From assembly GCA_944325835.1 (NCBI GenBank), contig CALVBO010000008.1:1-61372 (forward strand): DNA of 61,372 bases, in the 5' to 3' direction. Numbering within the stretch: position 1 is the first letter of the stretch; every line of letters starts with the position of its first letter. A program made the position numbers and the translations under genes. This document shows, piece after piece, positions 7,320-16,258 of this stretch. The notes beneath the pieces are model-generated. The model was not told where the DNA came from. It made no database searches and saw nothing but the letters and a program-made list of their open reading frames with translations. The stretch comes from Candidatus Gastranaerophilales bacterium (GTDB lineage: Bacteria; Cyanobacteriota; Vampirovibrionia; Gastranaerophilales; Gastranaerophilaceae).

Positions 7320-8354
7320 ATGAAAGCTTTAATTTACAACAAAAACAAAATACATTTAGGCGAAAGACAAATGCCTGAAATCAAGCATCCGCAGGATGCG
7401 ATTGTAAAAGTCACAATGTCCTCGATTTGCACAAGCGATTTACATATCATAAAAGGATTTGTACCGCGTGCGAACGAGGATATTGTATTAGGGCATGAAT
7501 TTGTCGGAGAAGTTGTCGAGGTCGGAGAAGGCGTAAAAAGACTGCATGCCGGCGACAGGGTTGGCGCGAACTGCGAAACATTCTGCGGGGAATGTTATTT
7601 TTGCCAACGCGGATTTGTTAACAACTGTGAAAAAGGCGGCTGGGAACTCGGCTGCCGCATTGACGGTTGTCAGGCGGAATATGTACGGGTTCCGTACGCG
7701 GACAACGGACTTTACAAACTGCCGGAAAGCGTAAGTTATAAAAACGCGCTTTTTGTCGGAGATATTCTGTCAAGCGGATATTTTGGCGCTGAAATGTGTG
7801 AAATTAAAGCAGGTGACACCATTGCGGTTATAGGCGCGGGGCCTGTCGGGCTTTGCGCGATGATGTGCGCAAAATTTCTGGGTGCCGGAAAAATTATCGC
7901 AATAGATATTGATGAAACCCGCCTAAATATAGCAAAAGATGAAAATTTAGCTGATTATATCTTCAATCCTAACCTGACAAATGTTGAAGCAGAGGTAAAA
8001 CTTTTAACCCGCAACCGCGGCGCCGACGGTGTAATTGAGTGTGCCGGAACCAGTGAAACCTTTCAGCTTGCATGGAAAATCGCGAGGCCGAATGCAGTTG
8101 TCGGGGTAGTTGCAATGTATGAAGAAAACCAGATTTTACCGCTGCCGGAAATGTACGGTAAAAATCTAACCTTCAAAACCGGCGGAGTTGACGCCAACAA
8201 ATGCGATAAGCTCATTAAACTTATTGAGGAACAGAAAATCTCAACAGATTTCCTGATTACTCACACCTTCAAACTCGACGAAATTCTTGAAGCCTACAAA
8301 CTCTTTGAAGAGAAGCCAGCAGGCTGCCTTAAAATAGCGATTATTCCTGATTAA
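7320..8354 (+). CDS. Zinc-dependent medium-chain alcohol dehydrogenase
   Basis: The 344-residue protein carries the MDR family signatures: catalytic zinc ligands CTSD and GHE (residues about 37 and 60), the structural zinc cluster CGECYFCQRGFVNNC (residues about 89-103), and the Rossmann motif GAGPVG near residue 173. It should oxidise or reduce alcohols, polyols or aldehydes with NAD(P). Substrate cannot be called. TATAAT at 7307-7312 ends 7 nt before the ATG and there is no ribosome site, so the message is probably leaderless. The 3' end overlaps the convergent gene by 14 bp. Confidence 0.92.
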   Translation: MKALIYNKNKIHLGERQMPEIKHPQDAIVKVTMSSICTSDLHIIKGFVPRANEDIVLGHEFVGEVVEVGEGVKRLHAGDRVGANCETFCGECYFCQRGFVNNCEKGGWELGCRIDGCQAEYVRVPYADNGLYKLPESVSYKNALFVGDILSSGYFGAEMCEIKAGDTIAVIGAGPVGLCAMMCAKFLGAGKIIAIDIDETRLNIAKDENLADYIFNPNLTNVEAEVKLLTRNRGADGVIECAGTSETFQLAWKIARPNAVVGVVAMYEENQILPLPEMYGKNLTFKTGGVDANKCDKLIKLIEEQKISTDFLITHTFKLDEILEAYKLFEEKPAGCLKIAIIPD

Positions 8355-9654
8355 GCTTTTCAACGCAAATTTTATTTATCCTTGCAGAATCAGTTTCCGT
8401 TACACAATATTTAAAATATTCATCACAGATTTCATCGTTAGTGCAGGCAATTTTACCGAGCTTTTTGGTAAAATAGCCGCCTATTGTGTGGATATCCTCG
8501 TCATCCGGAATTTTGACGTTAAAGAAATCACAAAATTCATCTATGCGCATTTTCCCGCAAACCTCGTATTTGTTTTCTGCAAGCTGTTTTACGCTTGTGT
8601 CCTCTTCCTCGTCAAACTCATCCTGCACTTCGCCGAAAATCTCTTCCATAACATCTTCATAAGTAATAAGCCCGCTTGTTCCGCCGAATTCATCTATTAC
8701 AATCGCAAACTGGCAGTGCTTCTTCTGAAACTCCTGCGCCAGATTATCAACAGGCATTGTTTCCGGAATAAATAACGCAGGACGCAAAATTTTTGATAAC
8801 TCAACCGGCTTTCCCTGCACAAGCAGCGGATACAAATCCTTTACGTGCAAAAATCCCTTTATGTGATCAATATCCTCCTCATAAACAGGATATCTTGTAT
8901 ATTGATTATCAATTATAATAGTATTTATATCCTCCGGCGCCTCGTCAATAGCTATCGCAACCATATTCATCCGCGGAACCATTATATCTATCGCATGCAA
9001 ATCCGAAAACTTAAATACATTATGAATCATCTCAGCTTCTTCTTTCTTGATAATCCCGCCGCGGCAGCTTGCATCAACAAGCATTGTTAATTCTTCCGGT
9101 GAATGCTCCCTGCTATGTGAAGAATTCGGATCTATCTTGCACAAACGTAAAAGAAAATTCCCCAACCCGTTCAACACAAGAACCATAGGATGAAAAATTC
9201 TTGTTATAACATACATAGGCCTTGAAACCCACAGCGTTGTCTTTTCCGGATTTTGAAGCGCGATTGATTTAGGCATTAACTCCCCGACAACTACGTGCAA
9301 AATCGTAATTACCGCAAACGCCACCGTCACAGATATCGTATGCGCGGCAATATCATCCCATTTCCCCGGCAGGAAATCAAATATCGGGTGAATAAGCCTT
9401 GCAAGAGTAGCTTCTCCGACCCAACCTATACCAAGGCTTGCAATCGTAATTCCCAGCTGAACCGCAGCAATGTATCTGTCGATATGCGCCAGCGCGTCCA
9501 GTGCAAGCTTTGCACTGAAATTTCCCTCATTTGAAAGCTGCTGCATTCGGGTTTTCCTCACCCCGACAAGCGCAAATTCCGCGGCAACAAAAAAACCGTT
9601 CGCAAATAACAGAAACACTATCATAAATAAATTCAACCAAACCTGCGTATCCAA
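8341..9654 (-). CDS. CNNM/CorC-type (hemolysin family) membrane protein
   Basis: The 437-residue protein has a DUF21 membrane domain of about four helices (residues 1-190), two CBS domains (about 205-335) and a C-terminal CorC/HlyC domain. Relatives influence Mg2+/Co2+ efflux; the old hemolysin name does not prove toxicity. It starts with TTG at 9654, supported by GGAAAGGA about 9 nt upstream and a natural family N-terminus. Its stop lies inside the end of the alcohol dehydrogenase gene. Confidence 0.9.
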   Translation of the reverse strand: MDTQVWLNLFMIVFLLFANGFFVAAEFALVGVRKTRMQQLSNEGNFSAKLALDALAHIDRYIAAVQLGITIASLGIGWVGEATLARLIHPIFDFLPGKWDDIAAHTISVTVAFAVITILHVVVGELMPKSIALQNPEKTTLWVSRPMYVITRIFHPMVLVLNGLGNFLLRLCKIDPNSSHSREHSPEELTMLVDASCRGGIIKKEEAEMIHNVFKFSDLHAIDIMVPRMNMVAIAIDEAPEDINTIIIDNQYTRYPVYEEDIDHIKGFLHVKDLYPLLVQGKPVELSKILRPALFIPETMPVDNLAQEFQKKHCQFAIVIDEFGGTSGLITYEDVMEEIFGEVQDEFDEEEDTSVKQLAENKYEVCGKMRIDEFCDFFNVKIPDDEDIHTIGGYFTKKLGKIACTNDEICDEYFKYCVTETDSARINKICVEKLNQE

Positions 9655-9722
9655 TTCGATATTCCTTTCCTTTTTTAACCTCTAATCCCATTATAACAAA
9701 AAGTTCGTGTTATTATAAGAAT

Positions 9723-10841
9723 ATGTCTGAAAATTTTTCAAATGAAATAAATATTCTTAAAGCTGTTGCCATTTCGATTGTAATTTCAGGGCATCACGAA
9801 TTTTCTCTTCTGGGAATATTCCCGCCCTACTCGTTTCAGGTAGCTTTATTTTTCTTTATATCAGGTTGCCTCTTTAAAGACAAATATATCAACGATATAA
9901 AAACTTATGTAACCAGAAGAATAAAAACCCTGCTGATTCCGTACTTCTGGTACAACCTGTTCTACCTTGGAGTAACCTGCCTTATCGCAAAGTTGACAGG
10001 AAAATTCTGGGGCATGCCGCTTAGCCTCAAAAACTTTTTTATTACCCCATTTCTAAACGGACACCAATTCGACCTATCCTGCCCCCTATGGTTTGCAACA
10101 CAATTATTCATAACTATGATAACTTTCGTATTAACCCTTAAACTCCTGAATAAAATAACTCCTAATAAATTTTTCCACCTCACCTTTTTTACCATTCTGG
10201 GAATTATTGCCCCGATAATAGCAAAGATTCACGACGTCACACCCCTGATACTCGTTCTGATAAGAACACTATTTTCTCTTTTCTTTGTTTATCTCGGATA
10301 TTTTTATACCCGCTTCATAAAGGATAAATACAACATTTTCACCCCCAAATGGCTCGGCTCAATTATTATTCTGCAATCAATCCTGTGGCTCACTAATAAA
10401 GATTATAATCCAATAGACGGTATCGGTCTGAGTTATCTCTTCGTCTGGGCAAGATTTGATGATATTACGATAATCCCCGTTATAACAAGTCTAACCGGAA
10501 TCTGGGCAGCCTTATTCACCGTTAAAATCCTGTATCCTTACCTCAAAAATATAAAATTCGTTCAGGCTATGGGAAAAGTTACCTACCATATTCTTGCAAA
10601 TCATTTACTGGTCATGTACATTATAACCGCAATTCTGCTGCATTTGAATAACATTCCGGTAACAGAACGCGCCAACCACGATATCTACTGGATTTATAAT
10701 CCCGTCCAAACCACCTATTTTTACTTCGTAACCACAATGCTCATTACAACAGGCATCGGCGTTTTACAACAAAAAATCTGGGCTAAGTGCAAACAATTTA
10801 TTCATCAACATGTTCCAGCGCTTTTTCAAGAACAATCTTAA
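9723..10841 (+). CDS. Acyltransferase family 3 membrane protein
   Basis: The 372-residue protein has about ten membrane segments and the family-3 acyltransferase opening INILKAVAISIVISGHH with its likely catalytic histidine near residue 23. FFFISGCLF and the RRIKTLLIPYFWYN block follow. It should acylate a surface polysaccharide or lipid-linked sugar at the membrane. A TATTAT at 9711-9716 ends 6 nt before the ATG, giving a leaderless message. The last 44 bp overlap the convergent arsR-type gene. Confidence 0.88.
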   Translation: MSENFSNEINILKAVAISIVISGHHEFSLLGIFPPYSFQVALFFFISGCLFKDKYINDIKTYVTRRIKTLLIPYFWYNLFYLGVTCLIAKLTGKFWGMPLSLKNFFITPFLNGHQFDLSCPLWFATQLFITMITFVLTLKLLNKITPNKFFHLTFFTILGIIAPIIAKIHDVTPLILVLIRTLFSLFFVYLGYFYTRFIKDKYNIFTPKWLGSIIILQSILWLTNKDYNPIDGIGLSYLFVWARFDDITIIPVITSLTGIWAALFTVKILYPYLKNIKFVQAMGKVTYHILANHLLVMYIITAILLHLNNIPVTERANHDIYWIYNPVQTTYFYFVTTMLITTGIGVLQQKIWAKCKQFIHQHVPALFQEQS

Positions 10842-11148
10842 CATGCTCATCATCCAGTGCATAAACAACATTCTTGCCCCTCTTTTGCGCACGAACAAGT
10901 TTCGCCGTTCGCAAAACCTTTAACTGATGCGAAACAGCAGATTTTGTCATATTCAACAAAACCGCCAGATCCCCAACGCACATCTCACTCTCCTCCAGCG
11001 CCCACAAAAGCTGAATTCGCGTACTGTCACCCATAACTTTGAAAAAATCCGAAAGCTCATACAGCCTCCTCATCTCAGGCATCTTAGGCCTTACGCTGTT
11101 AACCGTTTCAATATTAATCGCCTCACAATCCGATTGATTTCGTTCCAT
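10798..11148 (-). CDS. ArsR/SmtB-type metal-sensing repressor
   Basis: The 116-residue winged-helix protein has the ArsR core (MGDSTRIQLLWALEESEMCVGDLA and a MTKSAVSHQLKVLR recognition helix). The C-terminal helix carries D-x-H-x10-H-x2-E (DEH...EHVDE), the alpha-5 zinc/cobalt/nickel sensing site of SmtB/CzrA. Only one of the two alpha-3 cysteines of the CadC type is present, so zinc-type sensing is favoured over cadmium/lead. It is divergent from the P1B-ATPase gene and operators lie between them. Confidence 0.92.
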   Translation of the reverse strand: MERNQSDCEAINIETVNSVRPKMPEMRRLYELSDFFKVMGDSTRIQLLWALEESEMCVGDLAVLLNMTKSAVSHQLKVLRTAKLVRAQKRGKNVVYALDDEHVKIVLEKALEHVDE

Positions 11149-11177
11149 ACCTTACCCCCTAATTTTATATTACCATA

Positions 11178-11290
11178 AGTTGAACACTTGTTCAACTATT
11201 GTAAAATTTTATTGCAATTTATATTCCTTACACTTGACAGTTGAATAGTTGTTCAATTATAATAGTAATATAGTTGAACAACCGTTTGAT
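11178..11290. promoter_or_regulatory. ArsR operators and promoter of the metal-exporter gene
   Basis: A perfect 9-2-9 inverted repeat AGTTGAACA-CT-TGTTCAACT lies at 11178-11197. A second, 7-of-9 copy lies at 11239-11258, exactly in the spacer between TTGACA (11234-11239) and TATAAT (11258-11263). A third degenerate copy begins at 11272. The layout matches SmtB-type 12-2-12 operators and predicts metal-relieved repression of both genes. Confidence 0.88.
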
Positions 11291-11304
11291 TGTGAGGTTA
11301 TAAT

Positions 11305-13167
11305 ATGTGCGAACACCACCATACACACCAACATCAGCATAACAATACTCCCGTAGTAATATCTGTCGCAGTTATTCTTTTCCTTCTGGGATTATTCCTG
11401 CCGGTCACAGATATCGCAAAATTTATAATCTTTCTGACTGCCTACCTGATTGCAGGCGGCAAGGTACTCATTAACGCAGGAAAGAATATTTTGAAAGGAG
11501 AAATATTTGACGAAAACTTTCTTATGTGTATCGCAACTCTTGGGGCATTCGCAATTAAAGAATTCCCCGAAGCCGTTATGGTCATGATTTTATTCCAAAT
11601 CGGGGAATATTTACAGGACAGAGCAGTAGAAAAATCCCGCGGTTCAATCGCTAAACTTATGGACATACGCCCTGACTACGCAAATATTGAAGAAAACGGG
11701 CATTTGGTACGCAAAGCACCCGATGAAGTTAAAATCGGCGATGTAATCGTAGTCAAAGCCGGCGAAAAAATTCCGATTGACGGCGTTGTTATAGAAGGCT
11801 ATGCCAGCGTTGACACTGCAGCGTTAACTGGAGAGTCAAAACCCGGAGAACTCCGCGTCGGCGATAATGCAATCAGCGGATGTATTAACACCAACGGACT
11901 AATAAAAATTCAAGTAACAAAAGCTTTTGGAGAATCAACCGTTTCTAAAATCTTAGAACTGGTTGAACACGCAAGCTCTAAAAAAGCAAAAACCGAAAAA
12001 TTTATAACAAAATTTGCCAGATACTATACTCCTGTCGTCGTACTTGCAGCCGTCATACTTTCAACGGTTCCGCCGCTGTTCTTCGGCGCAGAATTCAATG
12101 TATGGTTTGAACGGGCACTGACCTTCCTTGTTATTTCTTGCCCTTGCGCCCTTGTAATCTCTGTTCCGTTAGGATTTTTCGCAGGTATCGGCGGCGCCTC
12201 TAAACAGGGAATCCTCGTCAAAGGCAGCTCTTATCTGGAAAAACTTGCAAAACCTTATGCCGTCGTCTTTGATAAAACCGGAACCCTTACAAAGGGAACT
12301 TTTAACGTAACAAAAATTCAGCCCCAAAACGGTGTTTCAGCAGAAGAACTTATAAAATATACAGCAATGGCAGAGGTTTATTCAAACCACCCGATAGCAG
12401 CATCTGTCAAAGCCTTTTACGGTAAAACCATAGATGAAACACAGGTAAGCAATGTACAGGAACTTGCAGGCAAAGGTGTTCACGCAAAGATTTCGGGTAA
12501 TGACGTGCTTTGTGGCAATACTGAATTAATGAAAGAATTTAACATAGAATACAGCGGAATCGATACTGCCGGCACAATTATCCACACCGCCCTAAATAAC
12601 AAATATCTGGGCTTCATAGTAATTTCAGACGAGTTAAAACCTGATTCCAAACAAGCTATTGCTTCGCTAAAAAAAGTTTCTGAAAAAACCGTAATGCTCA
12701 CCGGCGACAATAATTATACGGCGGAAAAAATTGCAAAAGAACTCGGAATAGACGAATTCCACGCACAGCTTATGCCGTATGACAAAGTTAACGAAGTTGA
12801 AAAACTGCTTACGCAAAGCCCTAGAAACCGAAGTGTAATCTTTGCGGGCGACGGAATAAATGACGCTCCTGTACTTACAAGAGCAGATATCGGGATTGCA
12901 ATGGGTGCACTGGGTTCAGATGCGGCGATAGAAGCAGCAGACATCGTTATTATGGATGATAACCCGCTAAAAATTTATACATCAATAAAAATCGCACAAC
13001 GAATTATAAGAGTAGTAAAACAAAACATATTCTTTGCCGTCGGCATCAAGGTATTATTCCTGCTGCTGGGCGGTCTGGGATTTGTAACGATGTGGGGCGC
13101 GGTCTTTGCCGATGTCGGCGTAACCCTGCTCGCTGTGCTGAACTCATTACGCCTTCTGCGCTGCTAA
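11305..13167 (+). CDS. P1B-type heavy-metal exporting ATPase (Zn/Cd/Co)
   Basis: The 620-residue ATPase has a His-rich N-terminus (CEHHHTHQHQHNN) instead of a CxxC metal-binding domain. It then has the TGES actuator loop (175-178), the CPC transmembrane metal site (279-281), the phosphorylation site DKTGTLT (from D323) and hinge GDGIND (from 515). CPC plus His-rich start and the SmtB-type regulator point to Zn2+/Cd2+/Co2+ export, with zinc most likely. It is regulated from the divergent operators upstream. Confidence 0.93.
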   Translation: MCEHHHTHQHQHNNTPVVISVAVILFLLGLFLPVTDIAKFIIFLTAYLIAGGKVLINAGKNILKGEIFDENFLMCIATLGAFAIKEFPEAVMVMILFQIGEYLQDRAVEKSRGSIAKLMDIRPDYANIEENGHLVRKAPDEVKIGDVIVVKAGEKIPIDGVVIEGYASVDTAALTGESKPGELRVGDNAISGCINTNGLIKIQVTKAFGESTVSKILELVEHASSKKAKTEKFITKFARYYTPVVVLAAVILSTVPPLFFGAEFNVWFERALTFLVISCPCALVISVPLGFFAGIGGASKQGILVKGSSYLEKLAKPYAVVFDKTGTLTKGTFNVTKIQPQNGVSAEELIKYTAMAEVYSNHPIAASVKAFYGKTIDETQVSNVQELAGKGVHAKISGNDVLCGNTELMKEFNIEYSGIDTAGTIIHTALNNKYLGFIVISDELKPDSKQAIASLKKVSEKTVMLTGDNNYTAEKIAKELGIDEFHAQLMPYDKVNEVEKLLTQSPRNRSVIFAGDGINDAPVLTRADIGIAMGALGSDAAIEAADIVIMDDNPLKIYTSIKIAQRIIRVVKQNIFFAVGIKVLFLLLGGLGFVTMWGAVFADVGVTLLAVLNSLRLLRC

Positions 13168-13178
13168 AAATTGCATTA

Positions 13179-13505
13179 TCACAGCAAAGAAGTAACTAAC
13201 TTATATAAAATTTTCAAACGCTCTTTATCAGACTTTAAAAATTCTACTTTGCTTATAATGTAATTATACATCTCATCTTCTTTGTTATAATCATCAAACG
13301 TAAAGAGTTCAGCGGGCGTAACGCCCAGAATATCGACAATTTTTTCCAGAGTTTGTGCAGTCATAAACGCATTGCCTGTTTCAATACTACTTAACGTATT
13401 TGTTGCAATACCTAATTTTTCTGCAAATGATTCCTGGCTGAATCCTCTTATTTTCCTGAAACGCTGGATTCGCTTACCTAATTGCCATTGTATATAACTT
13501 TTCAT
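13179..13505 (-). CDS. Xre-family regulator with C-terminal extension
   Basis: The 108-residue protein has an N-terminal Xre domain (IQRFRKIRGFSQESFAEKLGIATNTLSSIETG) and a helical 45-residue tail, a layout seen in small cyanobacterial and Firmicute repressors. I use the ATG at 13505 (MKSYIQ), which has GAGGATATTTTA upstream, rather than the longer in-frame start at 13556. It is divergent from the PDZ gene, and a palindrome that fits a Xre operator lies between them. Confidence 0.85.
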   Translation of the reverse strand: MKSYIQWQLGKRIQRFRKIRGFSQESFAEKLGIATNTLSSIETGNAFMTAQTLEKIVDILGVTPAELFTFDDYNKEDEMYNYIISKVEFLKSDKERLKILYKLVTSLL

Positions 13506-13567
13506 TAAAATATCCTCAAACATAATTATAAAGGGTAAGTTAAACCAATCTAACAATGTTTAAAATA

Positions 13568-13596
13568 TTGACATACCATGTTAAACATGTTATAAT
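13568..13596 (+). promoter_or_regulatory. Consensus promoter with palindromic operator before the PDZ gene
   Basis: TTGACA (13568-13573), a 17-nt spacer and TATAAT (13591-13596) form a perfect sigma-70 promoter. The palindrome CATGTTAAACATG fills the spacer at 13577-13589, where a bound Xre protein from the divergent gene would block polymerase. Confidence 0.85.
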
Positions 13597-13651
13597 AATT
13601 TTATAAATTCTTGGGCTGGTTAATAATAGAATTAAACATAAGAGGACACCA

Positions 13652-14677
13652 ATGGTACGTAAACGAGTAATTATTGGCAGTATCTGCTGCGGACTGATAT
13701 TTTCGCAATTATTTGCATTGAACGCTTGTAGGGCAAATACAAATGGGGAATTTCAATATAACTTACACCCCCGCAACCCTATGGAAGATGAAATCTCTTT
13801 ACCGATTAAATCTCATCCGGTAAAAGCGTCTGAACCACCTGCCTTTAAACATAATGTAACACCAGAATCAAATAAAATTTGTGACATGTCTGTTGGCTTT
13901 GAATTATATAAGGACGGTTATAACAGAAAAGTATTTATTGGTGACATATTACCAGGCTCACCAGCACAAAAGGCCGGTTTAAGAATCGGAGATGAAATTT
14001 TACGTGTTAATGATAAAAAGGTGAAAAAGCTTTCCGCCGATGAAATTTTTAGCATTATAAACAGTAGTTATACTACGACCTTACAGATTAAAGATATAAA
14101 TAAAAAGAAGAAAGAGGTTAATTTAGTCAAAAATAAGTTGTGTATAACAACAATTGTACCAGATGAAGTTTTTAATAGTTATTGGCAACAAGTCTATAAC
14201 GGCGGAACTGATTTAGAATTTATGTCAAATCAAGTTGCGAAATTAGCCAGCATAAAAAGATTGCATAGAAAAACCAAATGGGAAATCCAATCTATGCAAA
14301 CATATCTTGATTATTGGTTACCTAAAAAAAGAATTTTTGATAGTGCTTATAAAGCTTGTACCATTTCAGCGGACACTCAGGATGAATTTCATTCATGTAT
14401 GCAAAAATTGGTTACCCGTGAATTAGCAAAAATAGCTAAAGAGGAAGAATATGCTCATAAACGTTTTGAAATAGGCGCAAAACTGAAGATGGTTGCAATG
14501 GGAGCATTAGCTGTTACGAACTTAGCGGGTTCAATTAATAATCATGCTTACGCTTTACAACATCAGAATGTATATCATAATGGCAATTTTAATGTTAATC
14601 ATAGTGGAACAATTAATACAAATATCCAGCATAGTGGTTACTTAAATTTATATCACAATCGTAGATATGGATTTTAA
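13652..14677 (+). CDS. Secreted PDZ-domain protein, possible lipoprotein
   Basis: The 341-residue protein starts with a hydrophobic signal ending LFALNAC, a weak lipobox. A PDZ domain occupies about residues 75-160 (VFIGDILPGSPAQKAGLRIGDEILRVND). A helical region and a C-terminal Asn/His-rich stretch with repeated HxGxxN-type units follow. No protease domain is present, so it probably binds peptides or scaffolds in the envelope. Codon use and AT content rise here relative to earlier genes, suggesting the start of an accessory region. Confidence 0.75.
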   Translation: MVRKRVIIGSICCGLIFSQLFALNACRANTNGEFQYNLHPRNPMEDEISLPIKSHPVKASEPPAFKHNVTPESNKICDMSVGFELYKDGYNRKVFIGDILPGSPAQKAGLRIGDEILRVNDKKVKKLSADEIFSIINSSYTTTLQIKDINKKKKEVNLVKNKLCITTIVPDEVFNSYWQQVYNGGTDLEFMSNQVAKLASIKRLHRKTKWEIQSMQTYLDYWLPKKRIFDSAYKACTISADTQDEFHSCMQKLVTRELAKIAKEEEYAHKRFEIGAKLKMVAMGALAVTNLAGSINNHAYALQHQNVYHNGNFNVNHSGTINTNIQHSGYLNLYHNRRYGF

Positions 14678-14697
14678 AATTCTAAGGAGTGTAAATA

Positions 14698-14998
14698 ATG
14701 GATAACGAGTCAGTTTAATTGGATAGCATTTTTATTTGCATTTCTATGGGCTATATATAATAAATTATGGAAATACGTTTTGATTATTCTGATTATCGGA
14801 TTCCTACCTGAAAAGCCAATAAATCTAAATATGATAACAGGTATTATTTTTTCAATTTGGTTTGGAATGAACGCAAACAGATTAGCTTGGGAAAAGGGAA
14901 AATATCAAAATTTGGAAAATTTTAAACAGATACAGAAAAAACGCAATCAGAATATTGCAATATTAATATTAGTTATAAGTTTTATAGTAATTATTTAA
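14698..14998 (+). pseudogene. Frameshifted small two-TM protein (DUF2628-like)
   Basis: A good ribosome site (AAGGAG) precedes ATG 14698, but the frame stops after MDNESV. In the +1 frame the sequence continues FNWIAFLFAFLWAIYNKLWKY and GMNANRLAWEKGKYQNLENF up to 14998. That is a complete small two-helix membrane protein of a type resembling DUF2628. One extra base at the N-terminus breaks the gene. Sequencing error, decay or a +1 frameshift at GTT-TAA are all possible. Confidence 0.55.
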
Positions 14999-15016
14999 AA
15001 CAAGAAAGGATTTTAT

Positions 15017-15239
15017 ATGAACGAGTCACGTGAAGTAATTCAAGATACGTTAAAAATATTTGCCCAAAATCTTATTTGTAGCAATTAATTCGAGTACAAA
15101 CAAAGAATATGTTACCCATTTATTAAAACAAAAATTTAACTATCCTGTCAAACCTGTCAAATATATTATGCTTTCAGATAGAAATTTAGCAACATTATTA
15201 TTAACGAGTATAGACAATACCTACAAACGTAATTTATAA
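15017..15239 (+). pseudogene. Second frameshifted small gene, unknown product
   Basis: ATG 15017 follows AAAGGA and opens 23 codons (MNESREVIQDTLKIF...) to a stop at 15086-15088. The +1 frame then continues INSSTNKEYVTHLLKQKFNY to a stop at 15239. The whole would be a protein of about 73 residues of no recognised family. The same one-base type of break as in the gene before it is notable. Confidence 0.45.
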
Positions 15240-15249
15240 ATATTCATAC

Positions 15250-15280
15250 TTGACAAAGTATACAAAATCGTAAATAATAT
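15250..15280 (+). promoter_or_regulatory. Promoter of the candidate structured RNA
   Basis: TTGACA at 15250-15255 is followed by AATAAT (15273-15278, 17-nt spacer) or TAATAT (15275-15280). The predicted start near 15285 coincides with the first base of the RNA's closing stem. Confidence 0.6.
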
Positions 15281-15283
15281 AAA

Positions 15284-15385
15284 TGTACCCTAGCTTATAT
15301 TAAGAGGGGCATAAGTTTGCTAGACAAACTCCCTTGGTACAAAAGCAAGTAAGTGTATATGTATTTATTGCATATACACTTTTTT
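15284..15385 (+). ncRNA. Candidate structured small RNA upstream of the HEPN gene
   Basis: An outer stem TGTACC/GGTACA (15284-15289 with 15336-15341) encloses AGGG/CCCT and AGTTTG/CAAACT (15314-15319 with 15325-15330) with loop CTAGA. After a short linker, an 11-bp perfect hairpin AAGTGTATATG/CATATACACTT ends in six T (to 15385), an intrinsic terminator. The unit has its own promoter, no ribosome site and no open frame. It sits just before a HEPN gene, as do RNAs of some Abi-type HEPN systems. No known RNA family is recognised. Confidence 0.6.
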
Positions 15386-15402
15386 AATGCTAACATGACG
15401 GC
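15368..15402 (+). promoter_or_regulatory. Promoter of the HEPN-KAP operon, overlapping the RNA terminator
   Basis: TTGCAT (15368-15373), a 17-nt spacer and TAACAT (15391-15396) place the start at about 15403, the A of the ATG. The -35 lies inside the 3' arm of the terminator hairpin, so this palindrome may also act as an operator. Confidence 0.6.
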
Positions 15403-16209
15403 ATGATTAACAAATATTATTTTGAATTTTCTAAATTGTATGGTCGTATGATGCGACTTGAAATACTTATGAAACATTCGCTTGTTAGTTCTGTGGTCGC
15501 CTACTACAAAGAAAATTCTTTTAAAGTATTTAACAAATTTTTCTATAATAAGAAAAGACAAGAACGATATCAAAATAACAAGGGAAACTCTTTCTTAGCT
15601 ATACTTAAAAACCCTCAATTAACAGACATTCAAAAATTTACACAGCTTGTTAATATAATGTATTTTTCAGATATTTTATTTATGATTCTTTGCTGCAAAG
15701 AATTCTTTCAACCTGAAATTACTGAAAAGTTTTACTTCAAAGTTCCTGAAAAATTTTCAGGATTAGTCCAGGCTAGACACGTACTACAAGATTTAAGAAA
15801 TGCTATCGCGCATTATAACTTTAAGGATTACGAACAAAACAAACAGCGTTACGTGGATGCATTATTGCTATTTGAAATTCATATGGGGCAAAATATTAAA
15901 GGGGTATTACAGTTCCCCAAATTCAAACAAAAGCCATCAATTCGTACTATTTTGTTAGCAATAAAAGATATCAGACCAGATTTATTTGAAATTGATATTA
16001 ATAGAGATGATGAACTGGAATATTTTTATAACAAACATAGAATATTATTAGATTTATGCGACGATATTGCACTATTTAATAACTATGAACCACAAGAACT
16101 TCCGTCACCTTGGACAGTATTACGTCAAATGTATCTAATAAAAGAGCCGACAAAACATTCCAACGAGTTTGATATATTCGAAACGCCTTTGTTTAAAGAT
16201 TTAAAATAA
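15403..16209 (+). CDS. HEPN-domain protein (Abi-like)
   Basis: The 268-residue helical protein carries LRNAIAHYNF near residues 131-140, an R-x4-H (R132, H137) HEPN motif. In HEPN proteins this motif forms the RNase site or its dimer interface. Only one such motif is visible, so activity would need dimerisation. There is no signal or membrane segment. It is preceded by the candidate RNA and its own leaderless-type promoter, and followed 49 bp later by a KAP NTPase gene. A role as an abortive-infection RNase is inferred from motif and context. Confidence 0.65.
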   Translation: MINKYYFEFSKLYGRMMRLEILMKHSLVSSVVAYYKENSFKVFNKFFYNKKRQERYQNNKGNSFLAILKNPQLTDIQKFTQLVNIMYFSDILFMILCCKEFFQPEITEKFYFKVPEKFSGLVQARHVLQDLRNAIAHYNFKDYEQNKQRYVDALLLFEIHMGQNIKGVLQFPKFKQKPSIRTILLAIKDIRPDLFEIDINRDDELEYFYNKHRILLDLCDDIALFNNYEPQELPSPWTVLRQMYLIKEPTKHSNEFDIFETPLFKDLK

Positions 16210-16258
16210 GAGTAAAACTGTCTCATTATTAGATTAGAATTAATCATAAGGAATAGTA

